From Pyramidobacter sp. YE332 (GTDB lineage Bacteria; Synergistota; Synergistia; Synergistales; Dethiosulfovibrionaceae): DNA of 64,000 nt. The translations under genes were made by a program, and so were the position numbers. Within the stretch, counting starts at the first letter, position 1. Every line of letters begins with the position of its first letter. The stretch lies in assembly GCF_033060595.1 (NCBI RefSeq), contig NZ_CP133038.1:2356001-2420000 (forward strand), given 5' to 3'. Below, in pieces: positions 39,077 to 46,953 of the stretch. Below the pieces are notes generated by a model. It made no database searches, was not told the DNA's origin, and saw only the letters and a list, made by a program, of their open reading frames with translations.

Positions 39077-40960
39077 ATGAACCGGAAACAGCTTCGCATG
39101 CTGCTGCGCATCCTCGCCGCCGCGGCCATGATGGGCGCCCTGCACTTCGCGCGCGTCGCCGGCACGGCGCGCTTTCTGCTTTATCTCGTACCGTATCTGA
39201 CCGTCGGTTACGACATTCTCGGCAAATCGCTCAGGGGCGTCAAAAACCGCCAGATCTTCGACGAGAACTTCCTTATGGCCGTCGCCACGCTCGGCGCCAT
39301 GGCGCTGGCCGTTTACGAGGACGGCGACTACACCGAGGCCATCGCCGTCATGCTCTTCTACCAGACCGGCGAGCTGTTCCAGAGCTACGCCGTCGGCAAA
39401 AGCCGCCGCAGCATCAGCGCCCTCATGGATATCCGCCCCGACTACGCCAACGTCGAGCGGGGCGGCCGCCTCGAGCGCGTCAATCCCGACGAAGTCGCGC
39501 CCGGTGCGGTCATCGTCGTTCAACCGGGCGAAAAAGTCCCCATCGACGGCGTCGTCGCCGAGGGACGCTCGACGCTCGATACATCCGCCCTGACCGGCGA
39601 GAGCGTGCCGCGCGAGACCGGCCCCGGCGACGAGATCCTTTCCGGCTGCATCAACATGACCGCCCCGCTCAAGGTGAAAACCGCGCGCGAGTTCGGCGAA
39701 TCCACCGTTTCGAAAATCCTCGACCTGGTCGAGAACGCCAGTTCGCGCAAGTCCAAATCCGAAGAGTTCATCAGCAAGTTTGCCCGCGTCTACACCCCCG
39801 CCGTCTGCGGCGGCGCTCTGGCGCTGGCCGTGCTGCCGCCGCTGGCGCGTCTTTTCGCGACGGGACTCTCCCCCGACTGGGGCGATTGGCTCTACCGCGC
39901 TCTCACCTTTCTCGTCATCAGCTGCCCCTGCGCGCTGGTCGTCAGCATCCCGCTCACGTTCTTCGCCGGTCTGGGCGGCGCCAGCCGCGAAGGCGTGCTC
40001 GTCAAAGGCTCCAATTATCTGGAAACGCTGGCGAACACGAAGTGCGTCGTCTTCGACAAGACCGGCACGCTCACGCAGGGCGTCTTCGAAGTCAGCGACG
40101 TGCATCACTGCCCCATCGAGCGCAAACGCCTGCTCGAGTTCGCCGCGCTGGCCGAAAGCGCCTCGCCGCATCCGATCAGCACGTCGCTGCGCCTCGCCTA
40201 CGGCAGCCCCATCGACCGCACCCGCGTCGCCGACATCCGCGAGATCAGCGGCGAAGGAGTCACCGCCGTCGTGGATGGATTCTCCGTCGCCGCCGGCAAC
40301 GCCAAACTCATGGAACGTCTCGGCATCCCCTGCATCCGCTGCCGCAGCGCCGGCTCGATCGTGCACATGGCCATCGACGGCAAGTACGCGGGACACATCG
40401 TCATCTCCGACGTGGTCAAGCCCAACGCTCGGGAGGCCATCGTCCGCCTCCGCGCCGCCGGCGTGAAAGAGACCGTCATGCTCACGGGGGATCGCCGCCC
40501 CGCCGCCGAACAGACGGCCCGGGAACTCGGCGTCGACGAGTTCCACGCCGGGCTGCTGCCCGCCGATAAAGTCGCCAAGGTGGAGGAGCTGCTGTCACGC
40601 CAGCCCATCGGCGCAAAGCTGGCCTTCGTCGGCGACGGGCTCAACGACGCGCCCGTGCTCTCGCGCGCCGACGTCGGCATCGCCATGGGCGCGATGGGCA
40701 GCGACGCCGCCATCGAGGCCGCCGACGTCGTGCTGATGGACGACGATCCCCTCAAGATCGTCACAGCGATCAGGATCGCGCGCAAATGTCTGGGTATCGT
40801 GCGCCAGAACATCTGGTTCGCCATCGGCGTCAAGCTCGCCTGCCTGGCGCTCGGCGCGCTGGGACTCGCCAACATGTGGCTGGCCGTCTTCGCCGACGTC
40901 GGCGTGATGGTCCTGGCGGTGCTCAACGCGATCCGCGCGCTGCTCGTCAAAAAACTGTGA
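39077..40960 (+). CDS. P1B-2 type Zn/Cd/Pb-exporting P-type ATPase, lacking N-terminal HMA domain
   Basis: About 627 residues. Phosphorylation site is DKTGTLT near 332. The membrane metal motif is SCPCAL near 287, actuator TGE is in ALTGESVPRE near 176, and the hinge is VGDGLNDAP near 523. The end KLACLALGALGLANMWLAVF, then ADVGVMVLAVLNAIR, carries the Lys and Asp-x-Gly of the Zn/Cd/Pb subgroup (ZntA/CadA). The usual N-terminal HMA domain is supplied by the separate 72-residue gene upstream. ATG 39077 has GGAGGA about 8 nt upstream. Terminator at 41074. Confidence 0.92.
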   Translation: MNRKQLRMLLRILAAAAMMGALHFARVAGTARFLLYLVPYLTVGYDILGKSLRGVKNRQIFDENFLMAVATLGAMALAVYEDGDYTEAIAVMLFYQTGELFQSYAVGKSRRSISALMDIRPDYANVERGGRLERVNPDEVAPGAVIVVQPGEKVPIDGVVAEGRSTLDTSALTGESVPRETGPGDEILSGCINMTAPLKVKTAREFGESTVSKILDLVENASSRKSKSEEFISKFARVYTPAVCGGALALAVLPPLARLFATGLSPDWGDWLYRALTFLVISCPCALVVSIPLTFFAGLGGASREGVLVKGSNYLETLANTKCVVFDKTGTLTQGVFEVSDVHHCPIERKRLLEFAALAESASPHPISTSLRLAYGSPIDRTRVADIREISGEGVTAVVDGFSVAAGNAKLMERLGIPCIRCRSAGSIVHMAIDGKYAGHIVISDVVKPNAREAIVRLRAAGVKETVMLTGDRRPAAEQTARELGVDEFHAGLLPADKVAKVEELLSRQPIGAKLAFVGDGLNDAPVLSRADVGIAMGAMGSDAAIEAADVVLMDDDPLKIVTAIRIARKCLGIVRQNIWFAIGVKLACLALGALGLANMWLAVFADVGVMVLAVLNAIRALLVKKL

Positions 40961-41073
40961 AGGCGAAACAAAAACGGGCGCGCCTCAAAGGGCCTGTTCC
41001 ACGGCAAAGGTACCATAACAAGACGCGGGGAAAAACAAAAAAACACGATTTCTTCTAGAACCGGGCGGCGTGG

Positions 41074-41111
41074 AGCGTCCGACAGCCGCTGAGCTGTCGG
41101 ACGCTTTTTTT
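41074..41111 (+). terminator. Intrinsic terminator of the metal-export operon
   Basis: AGCGTCCGACAGC pairs perfectly with GCTGTCGGACGCT around a 6-nt loop, followed by seven T. Confidence 0.9.
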
Positions 41112-41151
41112 CATGGCGAACGTTCGACGCGAAGCCCTCACAACTATTTCT

Positions 41152-41178
41152 CCCGACTTTTAGCCTCTAAAAGTCGGG
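41152..41178. repeat. 12-bp perfect hairpin of unknown role
   Basis: CCCGACTTTTAG and CTAAAAGTCGGG with a 3-nt loop, 150 bases upstream of the nik promoter; no U-run. Confidence 0.6.
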
Positions 41179-41323
41179 CGGAGCGATTTCCGCCGCCGAG
41201 GACCGGCACATCCCACGAAAGGTTCTTCGTCCGCCGGCGCCGACGTCGTTTCGGGAAAACCTTCCGCCGCGCGCTCAAAAAGCCGCGAGCGCCGAGCAAG
41301 GCGTGACACGCTCTTTACTCACC

Positions 41324-41351
41324 TTGACACAAATTGGCGTTATGATATTAT
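41324..41351 (+). promoter_or_regulatory. Promoter of nikKLMQO with ~110-nt leader
   Basis: TTGACA (41324-41329), 16 nt, TATTAT (41346-41351). The leader to 41466 contains an 8-bp perfect hairpin GCCGCGGA/TCCGCGGC (41409-41427) and ends with AAGGAGG before the nikK ATG. I could not recognise a known riboswitch or a NikR site. Confidence 0.65.
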
Positions 41352-41466
41352 TGCGTCGTAGCACGATGACGGAAACGCCATTTCCAAGCGGCGATTTTCC
41401 GCTTTCGGGCCGCGGAATCTCCGCGGCTCAACACAATCTTTTCAAAATCTAAGGAGGAAGCATTTC

Positions 41467-42258
41467 ATGTCTCAGCGCAAAACGTTCTCCCTGTTCTCGG
41501 CGGCGCTTCTCATCTCGGTTCTTTCCGGCGCGGCCATGGCTCACGAACTGGTGCTGCGCGCCAACGGCGAGGTCACGGAAGGCGCGCCTCTGGCCGTGTC
41601 GGTGCATTCCGGACACAAGTTCATCGTCCCCGAAGAAGTGGAAAGTCTCGAACGCGTCAAGGCCGGTCCCTTCGTGGACGGCAAGCTGATGGCCCAGCCG
41701 CTGACCGGCAACGAAAAGGGGTTGTGCATCGACTTCACGGTGCCGGAAGTCAAGGCCGGCGAGTCGTTGATCGTCGTCGCCGAAAAGGACGGCGGCGTCT
41801 GGAGCGTCACCAACGAGGGCGGCAAATCGGGGGCGCGCAAGGATCTCGAAGCTCAGGGGCTGAAGGTCAAATCGGCAGTCAAGCACGACAAATACGCCAA
41901 GCTGATCCTCAACGCCTCCAAAGCCGACAAGAACTTCGCCACCGCCGTCGGCCATCCGCTGGAAGTCATTCCCGTGACCAATCCGGCCGACGCCAAGGTG
42001 GGCGAGTTCTTCGAGGTGAAGGTCGTACTCGAAGGTCAGCCTTATACGGGCCCCGTCTGGGCAACTTACGACGGCTTCGTCACCGAGCATGAGAACACCT
42101 ATGCCTACTACACCGAGGCGGAGAGCGGCACGGCCTTCATCAAGATCACCGCGCCCGGCCTCTGGGGCGTCCGCGCCCGTCAGGACGGCCTGCCCGGCGT
42201 CGAAGGGACCTACGACAGCCGCACGGTGCGTTCTTTCCTGCTCTTCGAAGTCAAATAA
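41467..42258 (+). CDS. nikK: NikK-like DUF4198 periplasmic component of nickel ECF transporter
   Basis: 263 residues. Signal peptide MSQRKTFSLFSAALLISVLS then GAAMA, so mature protein starts near HELVLRANG. DUF4198 fold with several beta-strands (GVWSVTNEGG, LEVIPVTNPADAKVGEFFEV, GPVWATYDGF, GLWGVRARQDG). In ECF nickel systems NikK and NikL are accessory proteins found beside NikM (family knowledge). First gene of nikKLMQO, with AAGGAGG upstream. Confidence 0.85.
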   Translation: MSQRKTFSLFSAALLISVLSGAAMAHELVLRANGEVTEGAPLAVSVHSGHKFIVPEEVESLERVKAGPFVDGKLMAQPLTGNEKGLCIDFTVPEVKAGESLIVVAEKDGGVWSVTNEGGKSGARKDLEAQGLKVKSAVKHDKYAKLILNASKADKNFATAVGHPLEVIPVTNPADAKVGEFFEVKVVLEGQPYTGPVWATYDGFVTEHENTYAYYTEAESGTAFIKITAPGLWGVRARQDGLPGVEGTYDSRTVRSFLLFEVK

Positions 42259-42263
42259 CGATC

Positions 42264-42764
42264 ATGACGGCGCTTTTGAAAAGGGCGGCCGCGACTTTGC
42301 TGATGGGGCTCGCGCTGACGGGTCCCATTGGTTGTTTGCGCGCTTCCGCCCATGGCGTGGGATACCGCCAGTCAGATCTGCCCTCGGTGCCGCTGGAGTT
42401 CTTTTATTCCACCGGCGAAACCATGAGTTACCTCGAGACGAAGGTCTTCTCGCCCGCCGACGAGAAGTTCGCCAACCAGTCGGGGCGCACCGACGCCGCC
42501 GGGCGCTTCGCGTTCGTTCCCGATGTGCCCGGCACATGGCGCGTGATCGTCAAGGACGACGAAGGCCACCAATGCACGGCGGAAATCGGCGTGACGCAGG
42601 AATTCCTCGACGGCGGTTCCGAAAAGTCCTCCGCCCTCGCCGTCAAAGAACAGAGCGCGGTGCCTCAGGGCATGGATCTGGCGATCCGCTGCGCCCTCGG
42701 CGTCAGCCTGCTCTTCAACGTCGCCGCGCTCGTCCTGCTGGCACGCCGCGGAAAGGCGGCCTGA
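42264..42764 (+). CDS. nikL: NikL-like accessory component of nickel ECF transporter
   Basis: 166 residues. N-terminal signal segment, then a mature region starting SAHGVGYRQSDL with a His near the new N-terminus. A beta-rich domain (TDAAGRFAFVPDVPGTWRVI) and one C-terminal membrane helix (near 143-160: LGVSLLFNVAALVLL) follow. This topology is typical of NikL. Five bases after nikK, two before nikM. Confidence 0.85.
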   Translation: MTALLKRAAATLLMGLALTGPIGCLRASAHGVGYRQSDLPSVPLEFFYSTGETMSYLETKVFSPADEKFANQSGRTDAAGRFAFVPDVPGTWRVIVKDDEGHQCTAEIGVTQEFLDGGSEKSSALAVKEQSAVPQGMDLAIRCALGVSLLFNVAALVLLARRGKAA

Positions 42765-42766
42765 GC

Positions 42767-43375
42767 ATGCATATCAGCGAAGGCGTGCTCTCCACAGGCG
42801 CGCTGGCGGCCGGCTGGGCCATCACCGCGGCCGGCACGGCCGTGGGCCTGAAAAAGCTCAAGCCCGAGCGCATCGTGCGCGTGGCGTTGCTGTCGTCGGC
42901 GTTCTTCCTCGCGTCGCTGGTCAACGTCAAAATCGGTCCCAGCTCGACGCACCTTTCGCTCATCGCGCCGATGGGGCTGGTGCTGGGCTGGTCGGCTTTT
43001 CCCGCAGTGCTGGTAGCGCTGCTCCTGCAGGCGCTGCTGTTCCACTTCGGCGGGCTGGCGGTGCTCGGCCCCAACACGGTGGACGTGGCGCTGCCGGCGC
43101 TGCTGGTCTATCTGATTTTCGCACGGCCGATCCGGCGCCAGAACGGCGCGGTTGCCGCTGTCTGGGCCTTCGCCGCCGGCACGCTGGCGGTGCTGCTGTG
43201 CGCCGGCGGCGTGGGGCTGTTCCTCGGCGCCACGGACGAAAATTTTCTCGGCGTGGCAAAGGTGATCTTTCTCGCTCACGTGCCGGTCGCGTTCGTCGAG
43301 GGCGCGATCACGGCCTTCATGGTGGCGTGGCTGAAAAAAGTTTCCCCGGAGTTCCTGTCGGGCGTCGGCCGCTGA
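42767..43375 (+). CDS. nikM: NikM/CbiM-type substrate-specific membrane component (nickel)
   Basis: 202 residues, about six membrane helices. The start MHISEGVLSTG is critical: the N-terminal Met amine and His2 coordinate the metal in this family. FFLASLVNVKIGPSSTHLSL near 43 and HFGGLAVLGPNTVDVALPAL near 86 carry further ligand and family motifs. ATG 42767 is fixed by that MH start. Nickel rather than cobalt is inferred from NikK and NikL next to it instead of CbiN. Confidence 0.92.
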   Translation: MHISEGVLSTGALAAGWAITAAGTAVGLKKLKPERIVRVALLSSAFFLASLVNVKIGPSSTHLSLIAPMGLVLGWSAFPAVLVALLLQALLFHFGGLAVLGPNTVDVALPALLVYLIFARPIRRQNGAVAAVWAFAAGTLAVLLCAGGVGLFLGATDENFLGVAKVIFLAHVPVAFVEGAITAFMVAWLKKVSPEFLSGVGR

Positions 43376-43391
43376 CGAAAGGACGGCGGCT

Positions 43392-44168
43392 ATGCGTCTC
43401 GATACGGGCAGACTGTTCGCGGAAAACGCGCGCGCTCCGCTTGACGTTTTCGATCCGCGCGCGCGCATGCTCTGCGCCGCAGCTTACGCGGTGGCGCTAT
43501 CGGCGCTGGACCGGCCGGCAGCGCTGGCGTTCGCGGCGCTGCTGCCGGGCGCGCTGTTTTTCTGCGGCCCGCTTCGCCCCCTGCTGCGCTCGCTGCGCCA
43601 GCTCAATCTGATCAGTCTGGCGATGACGTTCCTGCTGGCGCTGACCTGGCCGGGGCGCACGCTATGGGGGCCGTTTTCGCGCGAAGGAATCCGTCAGGGG
43701 CTTCTCATCACGGCCAGGCTGAATCTAATCTCGATCGCGCTGCTGCGGCTGATCGCGGCCATGGGACCGGCGCGCTGCGAAACCGCGCTGGCCCGTCTGG
43801 GCTGCCCGGAAAAGCTGCGCGTTCTGCTGCTGCTCACGCTGCGCGGCATTTATCTGCTGGCCGAACGCATGGGCACGGCCCTGCAGGCGGTCAACCTGCG
43901 CAGCGGCTCGCGCGGCGCAGGACGCTCGCCGTACTTGAAGGGGACGCTGCGTTGGCGCGTGTTCGCTTTCATGGCGGCGAGCGCGCTGCTGCAGAGTTCC
44001 GACCGTTCGGAACGCATGATGCTGGCGCTGAACTGCCGCGGCGGTCTGGCGGGGTTCGCCGCGGCGCAGCCGCTCCGCTGGAAAACGCGCGACACGGCGC
44101 TGACCGTTTTCTGCGCGGTCGTGCTCGCAGCGGCGCAGGCGCTCGATTTTTCGGGAGGCTTTCAATGA
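43392..44168 (+). CDS. nikQ: ECF transporter transmembrane (T) component NikQ/CbiQ
   Basis: 258 residues with about five to six hydrophobic segments. Couples NikM to the ATPase; the coupling motifs are the Ala-Arg-Gly type helices, here near MGTALQAVNLRSGSRG and MMLALNCRGG. The order KLMQO and the ATGA overlap with the ATPase support the assignment. Confidence 0.88.
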   Translation: MRLDTGRLFAENARAPLDVFDPRARMLCAAAYAVALSALDRPAALAFAALLPGALFFCGPLRPLLRSLRQLNLISLAMTFLLALTWPGRTLWGPFSREGIRQGLLITARLNLISIALLRLIAAMGPARCETALARLGCPEKLRVLLLLTLRGIYLLAERMGTALQAVNLRSGSRGAGRSPYLKGTLRWRVFAFMAASALLQSSDRSERMMLALNCRGGLAGFAAAQPLRWKTRDTALTVFCAVVLAAAQALDFSGGFQ

Positions 44169-44911
44169 ATCCGGCTCAATCGGAAAAATCCACCTGCCCG
44201 CTGGAAGTGCGAGCGCTTCATTATAGTTACCCCGACGGGCACAAGGCGCTGAACGGCGTATCGTTCGGCCTGCGCGAAAACGAGAAGCTCGCGCTCGTCG
44301 GCCCCAACGGCTCCGGCAAGTCGACGCTGCTGCTTCATCTGGCCGGGGGCATCGCCGCCCGCCAGGGCGAGATCCGGCTGTACGGACGGCCCGCCGGCAC
44401 GGGAGAGCTGCGCCAAGCCGTCGGCCTGATCTTTCAGGAACCGGACGACCAGCTCTTCATGCCGCAGGTCGCCGACGATGTGGCCTTTGGCCTCGTCGCC
44501 CGCGGCGTGCCCGCCGGCGAGGCGCGGCTGAAAGCGCTCTCCATGCTCGAACGGCTGGGCGCGGCGCACCTGGCCGAACGCCCGCCGCACCGCCTTTCCG
44601 GCGGCGAAAAGCGTCTGGCCGCTTTGGCTGGGATCCTCGTCATGACGCCGCAGGTGATCGTTCTCGACGAACCGACGGCGGCGCTCGACCCGCGCGCGCG
44701 GCGGCGCGTCATCGAAACGCTGCGCATGTTGTCCCAGCCGATGATCCTCACCACGCACGACCTCGACATGGCGCTCGACGTGTGCAGCCGCGCCGCGCTG
44801 CTCTACGACGGAGCCGTCGCCGCGGAAGGGCCTCTGCCCGACCTGTTCCGCGACAAAGGGCTGCTGGAACGCAACGGCCTCGAACTGCCGTTGCGGTATT
44901 CCGCTACTTAA
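44165..44911 (+). CDS. nikO: ECF transporter ATP-binding protein NikO/CbiO
   Basis: 248 residues. ABC ATPase: Walker A GPNGSGKST near 44, Q-loop IFQEPDDQLFMPQV near 91, signature LSGGEKR near 142, Walker B VIVLDEPTAALDP near 163, switch TTHDLD near 197. The EPDDQLF Q-loop is typical of ECF ATPases. One ATPase is present, so it likely acts as a homodimer. ATGA overlap with nikQ. Terminator at 44977. Confidence 0.94.
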   Translation: MNPAQSEKSTCPLEVRALHYSYPDGHKALNGVSFGLRENEKLALVGPNGSGKSTLLLHLAGGIAARQGEIRLYGRPAGTGELRQAVGLIFQEPDDQLFMPQVADDVAFGLVARGVPAGEARLKALSMLERLGAAHLAERPPHRLSGGEKRLAALAGILVMTPQVIVLDEPTAALDPRARRRVIETLRMLSQPMILTTHDLDMALDVCSRAALLYDGAVAAEGPLPDLFRDKGLLERNGLELPLRYSAT

Positions 44912-44976
44912 TGTGATACGATTTCTTGATCAAATATCTCAATGTACGCCCACAATTTTCTCGGCATCAAAAAAAT

Positions 44977-45015
44977 AAAGGAGCGATAGCGGCATGATTC
45001 TGCTATCGCTCCTTT
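44977..45015 (+). terminator. Intrinsic terminator of nikKLMQO
   Basis: AAAGGAGCGATAGC pairs perfectly with GCTATCGCTCCTTT around an 11-nt loop and is followed by T. The A-run on the other side makes it usable from both directions. Confidence 0.85.
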
Positions 45016-45026
45016 TCCATCCTGTT

Positions 45027-45185
45027 TTATTCTGCGAGCTCCTCTTCCTGCTCTTTGCAAATAGCCTCTTCTATATTAAATAACGGAAGTTCAATGGCCG
45101 ATATTTTTTCTTTATTTATAAAATTTTCTGTGCCATCGTAATCGTGAAAGAACAAAAAACGCAGGAAAGAGATACTGCATATTCG
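45027..45185 (-). pseudogene. Possible C-terminal remnant of an unknown gene
   Basis: An AT-rich stretch whose minus strand stays open for 53 codons and reads FLRFLFFHDYDG, then ENFINKEKISAIELPLFNIE, then a Glu-rich end and TAA. Composition and the Asp/Glu-rich tail look protein-like, unlike the rest of 45186-45338, which is stop-rich on both strands. I do not recognise the family. It could be chance. Confidence 0.3.
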
Positions 45186-45338
45186 TCAATAAGTTACGCC
45201 ATATATCCAGTGTTATTTATTTTCCCACTTATTGTTATACCGCGCAATAACAAGTTGCGCTTCATCAGTGATTCTGCAAACAACGGGCGGGAAAGCATGA
45301 GAGATTCCATCACTCTTGATTTCTACGCGGGTATATTT

Positions 45339-45387
45339 TACAATATCGACAAATCAAGAAACAAATTCATGATTTGTCGATATTGTA
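45339..45387. promoter_or_regulatory. 17-bp perfect inverted repeat upstream of the DUF4143 ATPase
   Basis: Arms TACAATATCGACAAATC (45339-45355) and GATTTGTCGATATTGTA (45371-45387) pair perfectly, separated by 15 bases. It ends 13 bases before the ATPase ATG, overlapping its ribosome-site region. Likely an operator or a self-binding site of this gene. Confidence 0.65.
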
Positions 45388-45400
45388 TGGAGGCGCACTT

Positions 45401-46658
45401 ATGGAGTATATTAAACGCAGCATTGAAGAGCTGGTCAGAGCCTCGGACAACACCTTCAAATGTGTTCTCGTGACGGGGGCGCGGCAGACGGGAAAGTCCA
45501 CCATGCTCAAAGCCCTGTTTCCCGATAAAAAGTACGTTCCCATCGACGACCCCTTTATTGAAGAGCAGGCCAATGAAAATCCCAACATGTTCATGATGCT
45601 CAATCCGCCGCCGGCATTTTACGACGAAGTGCAACGGGCGCCCGGCCTGTTCCGCTTCATCAAGATCGCGTGCGACGCGAGCGACGGACGAGGCCTGTTC
45701 TGCCTGTCCGGCTCTCAACCGCTGGAACTGATGGAGAGCGCGTCGGAATCCCTTTCCGGCCGCGTCGGCATCATCGAGATGTCCGGACTGTCCTTGCGGG
45801 AGATCCAGGGCTGCGCCTTCAACGAGCCCTTCGTCCCCACGATGGAGTACGTGCGCAAGCGCAGCAGTTCCGCCCAAGCGCCGGAAAATATCTGGAAACT
45901 CATCCACCAGGGCGGCTATCCGGCGCTTCAGGCTCCCGACATGGACTGGTCGGTCTTTTTTTCCAGCTACGTGAAAACCTATCTGGAGCGCGACGTACGC
46001 AAACTCTCCGCCGTGCAAGACCTCAACGATTTCCGGCGGTTTATGGTCGCGGTCGCCGCCCGGACGGGGCAGATGCTCAACTGCGCCAACATCGCCGACG
46101 AGATCGGCAGAGACGCGGCAACCGTCAAAAAATGGCTCTCCATTCTGGAAGCTTCCGGGATCATTTTCCTGCTGGAGCCCTATACGCCATCCGTGCTGAA
46201 AAAGCCATCAGAACGCCCAAAGTCTATTTCCGCGACACCGGGCTGGCGGCATACCTGACCCGCTGGCTCACGCCGGAAGCCCTGGCTTACGGGCCATGAG
46301 CGGAGCCATGTTCGAGACCTTCGTGATCTCGGAGATCCTGAAATCCTACTCCAACCGAGGCATCGATTATCGTTACTGCGTTTCCTATTACCGGGGACGA
46401 GACAAGAAGAAAGTCCGACGCGACGGACAAACATACGAGACCGAAAGCGAGATCGACCTGATCATCGAAGAAAACGGCGTTCTTTATCCCGTCGAGATCA
46501 AACAAAGCGCGACGGTCGCAGCGGATCAGACAAGCGCCTTCACGGTACTGGACAAAGTGCCGGACAAAAAGCGCGGCGCCGGCGCCCTCATCTGCACCTG
46601 CCCCCAGCCCAACCTCCTGCGCGAAAACATCCTGCAGCTCCCCGTCTGGTATATCTAG
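45401..46658 (+). pseudogene. AAA ATPase with DUF4143 domain, two frameshifts
   Basis: Would encode about 418 residues. Walker A is VTGARQTGKSTM near residue 25-35, Walker B-like FYDEVQ near 72, followed by FCLSGSQPLELME. The C-terminal DUF4143 nuclease-like part has KVYFRDTGLAAYLTRWLTPE, then MSGAMFETFVISEILKSYSN, and EIDLIIEENGVLYPVEIKQS. The frame breaks at the A5-G run 46199-46204 and again at GGGCC 46291-46295. Each break is repaired by adding one base, so two single-base losses are inferred. ATG 45401 has GGAGG upstream. Probably inactive unless the ribosome slips. Confidence 0.8.
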
Positions 46659-46686
46659 CGTTGCGCCGCGCCGGGGGGCTTTAAAC

Positions 46687-46777
46687 AAAAAAGAGCTATC
46701 TGACTTCAACGGAAATCAGGTAGCTCTTTCTTAATGAATGTCGCAGGCATTTACGTTTTACCAAACTATTCCTACTC
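46687..46777. repeat. Left copy of the guaA 3'-end/terminator direct repeat
   Basis: 91 bases matching 50827-50917 with about 12 differences by eye. It includes a terminator hairpin (46690-46729, U-run on the minus strand) and the position of the guaA stop codon (46766-46768). Here the guaA coding end is degraded: the Trp codon is TAG. It marks one edge of the AT-rich insert. Confidence 0.8.
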
Positions 46778-46907
46778 TAGTCTCAGGTTTTGATATAGGG
46801 TGATAAAATGCACTTTCAGTTCGCTTTTCGTCCACATAGTCCACGCATTTCAGACTATCCAGAGCGTCTACAACTTTTTTGTAGCCATTTTGTAGCCACA
46901 GGCAGAT
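46758..46907 (-). pseudogene. Remnant C-terminus of an unknown protein at the island edge
   Basis: Fifty open codons on the minus strand read LQNGYKKVVDALDSLKCVDY, then VDEKRTESAFYHPISKPETR, then VGIVW and TAA. The end overlaps the left guaA-like repeat. The composition is protein-like and no start is present. A truncated island gene is likely. I do not recognise the family. Confidence 0.35.
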
Positions 46908-46953
46908 TCACCTCAAAGCCCGTAGCTACTACTATGCGAGAGTATATAATAGA

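Larger units (their letters stand above)
40961..41323. other. Intergenic region between ATPase and nickel operon
   Basis: About 360 bases without a supportable gene. It holds the ATPase terminator at 41074 and a second hairpin at 41152. The rest shows no clear feature. Confidence 0.6.

Noticed and set aside
41070-41306. 78-codon plus-strand open frame in the gap before the nik operon
   Set aside because: Starts within a terminator hairpin, is Arg/Pro-rich and has no ribosome site.
41352-41466. NikR operator or NiCo riboswitch in the nik leader
   Set aside because: GTTATGAT is present but there is no matching inverted half at the right distance, and no multi-stem NiCo-type junction could be traced.
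45144-45473. Plus-strand 109-codon open frame
   Set aside because: Runs across the inverted repeat and the ribosome site of the DUF4143 gene into another frame of its coding region; no domain or ribosome site.
46199-46298. Programmed frameshifting of the DUF4143 ATPase
   Set aside because: A5G is not a full X XXY YYZ heptamer, and a second independent break follows within 100 bases, so mutation or sequence error is more likely.
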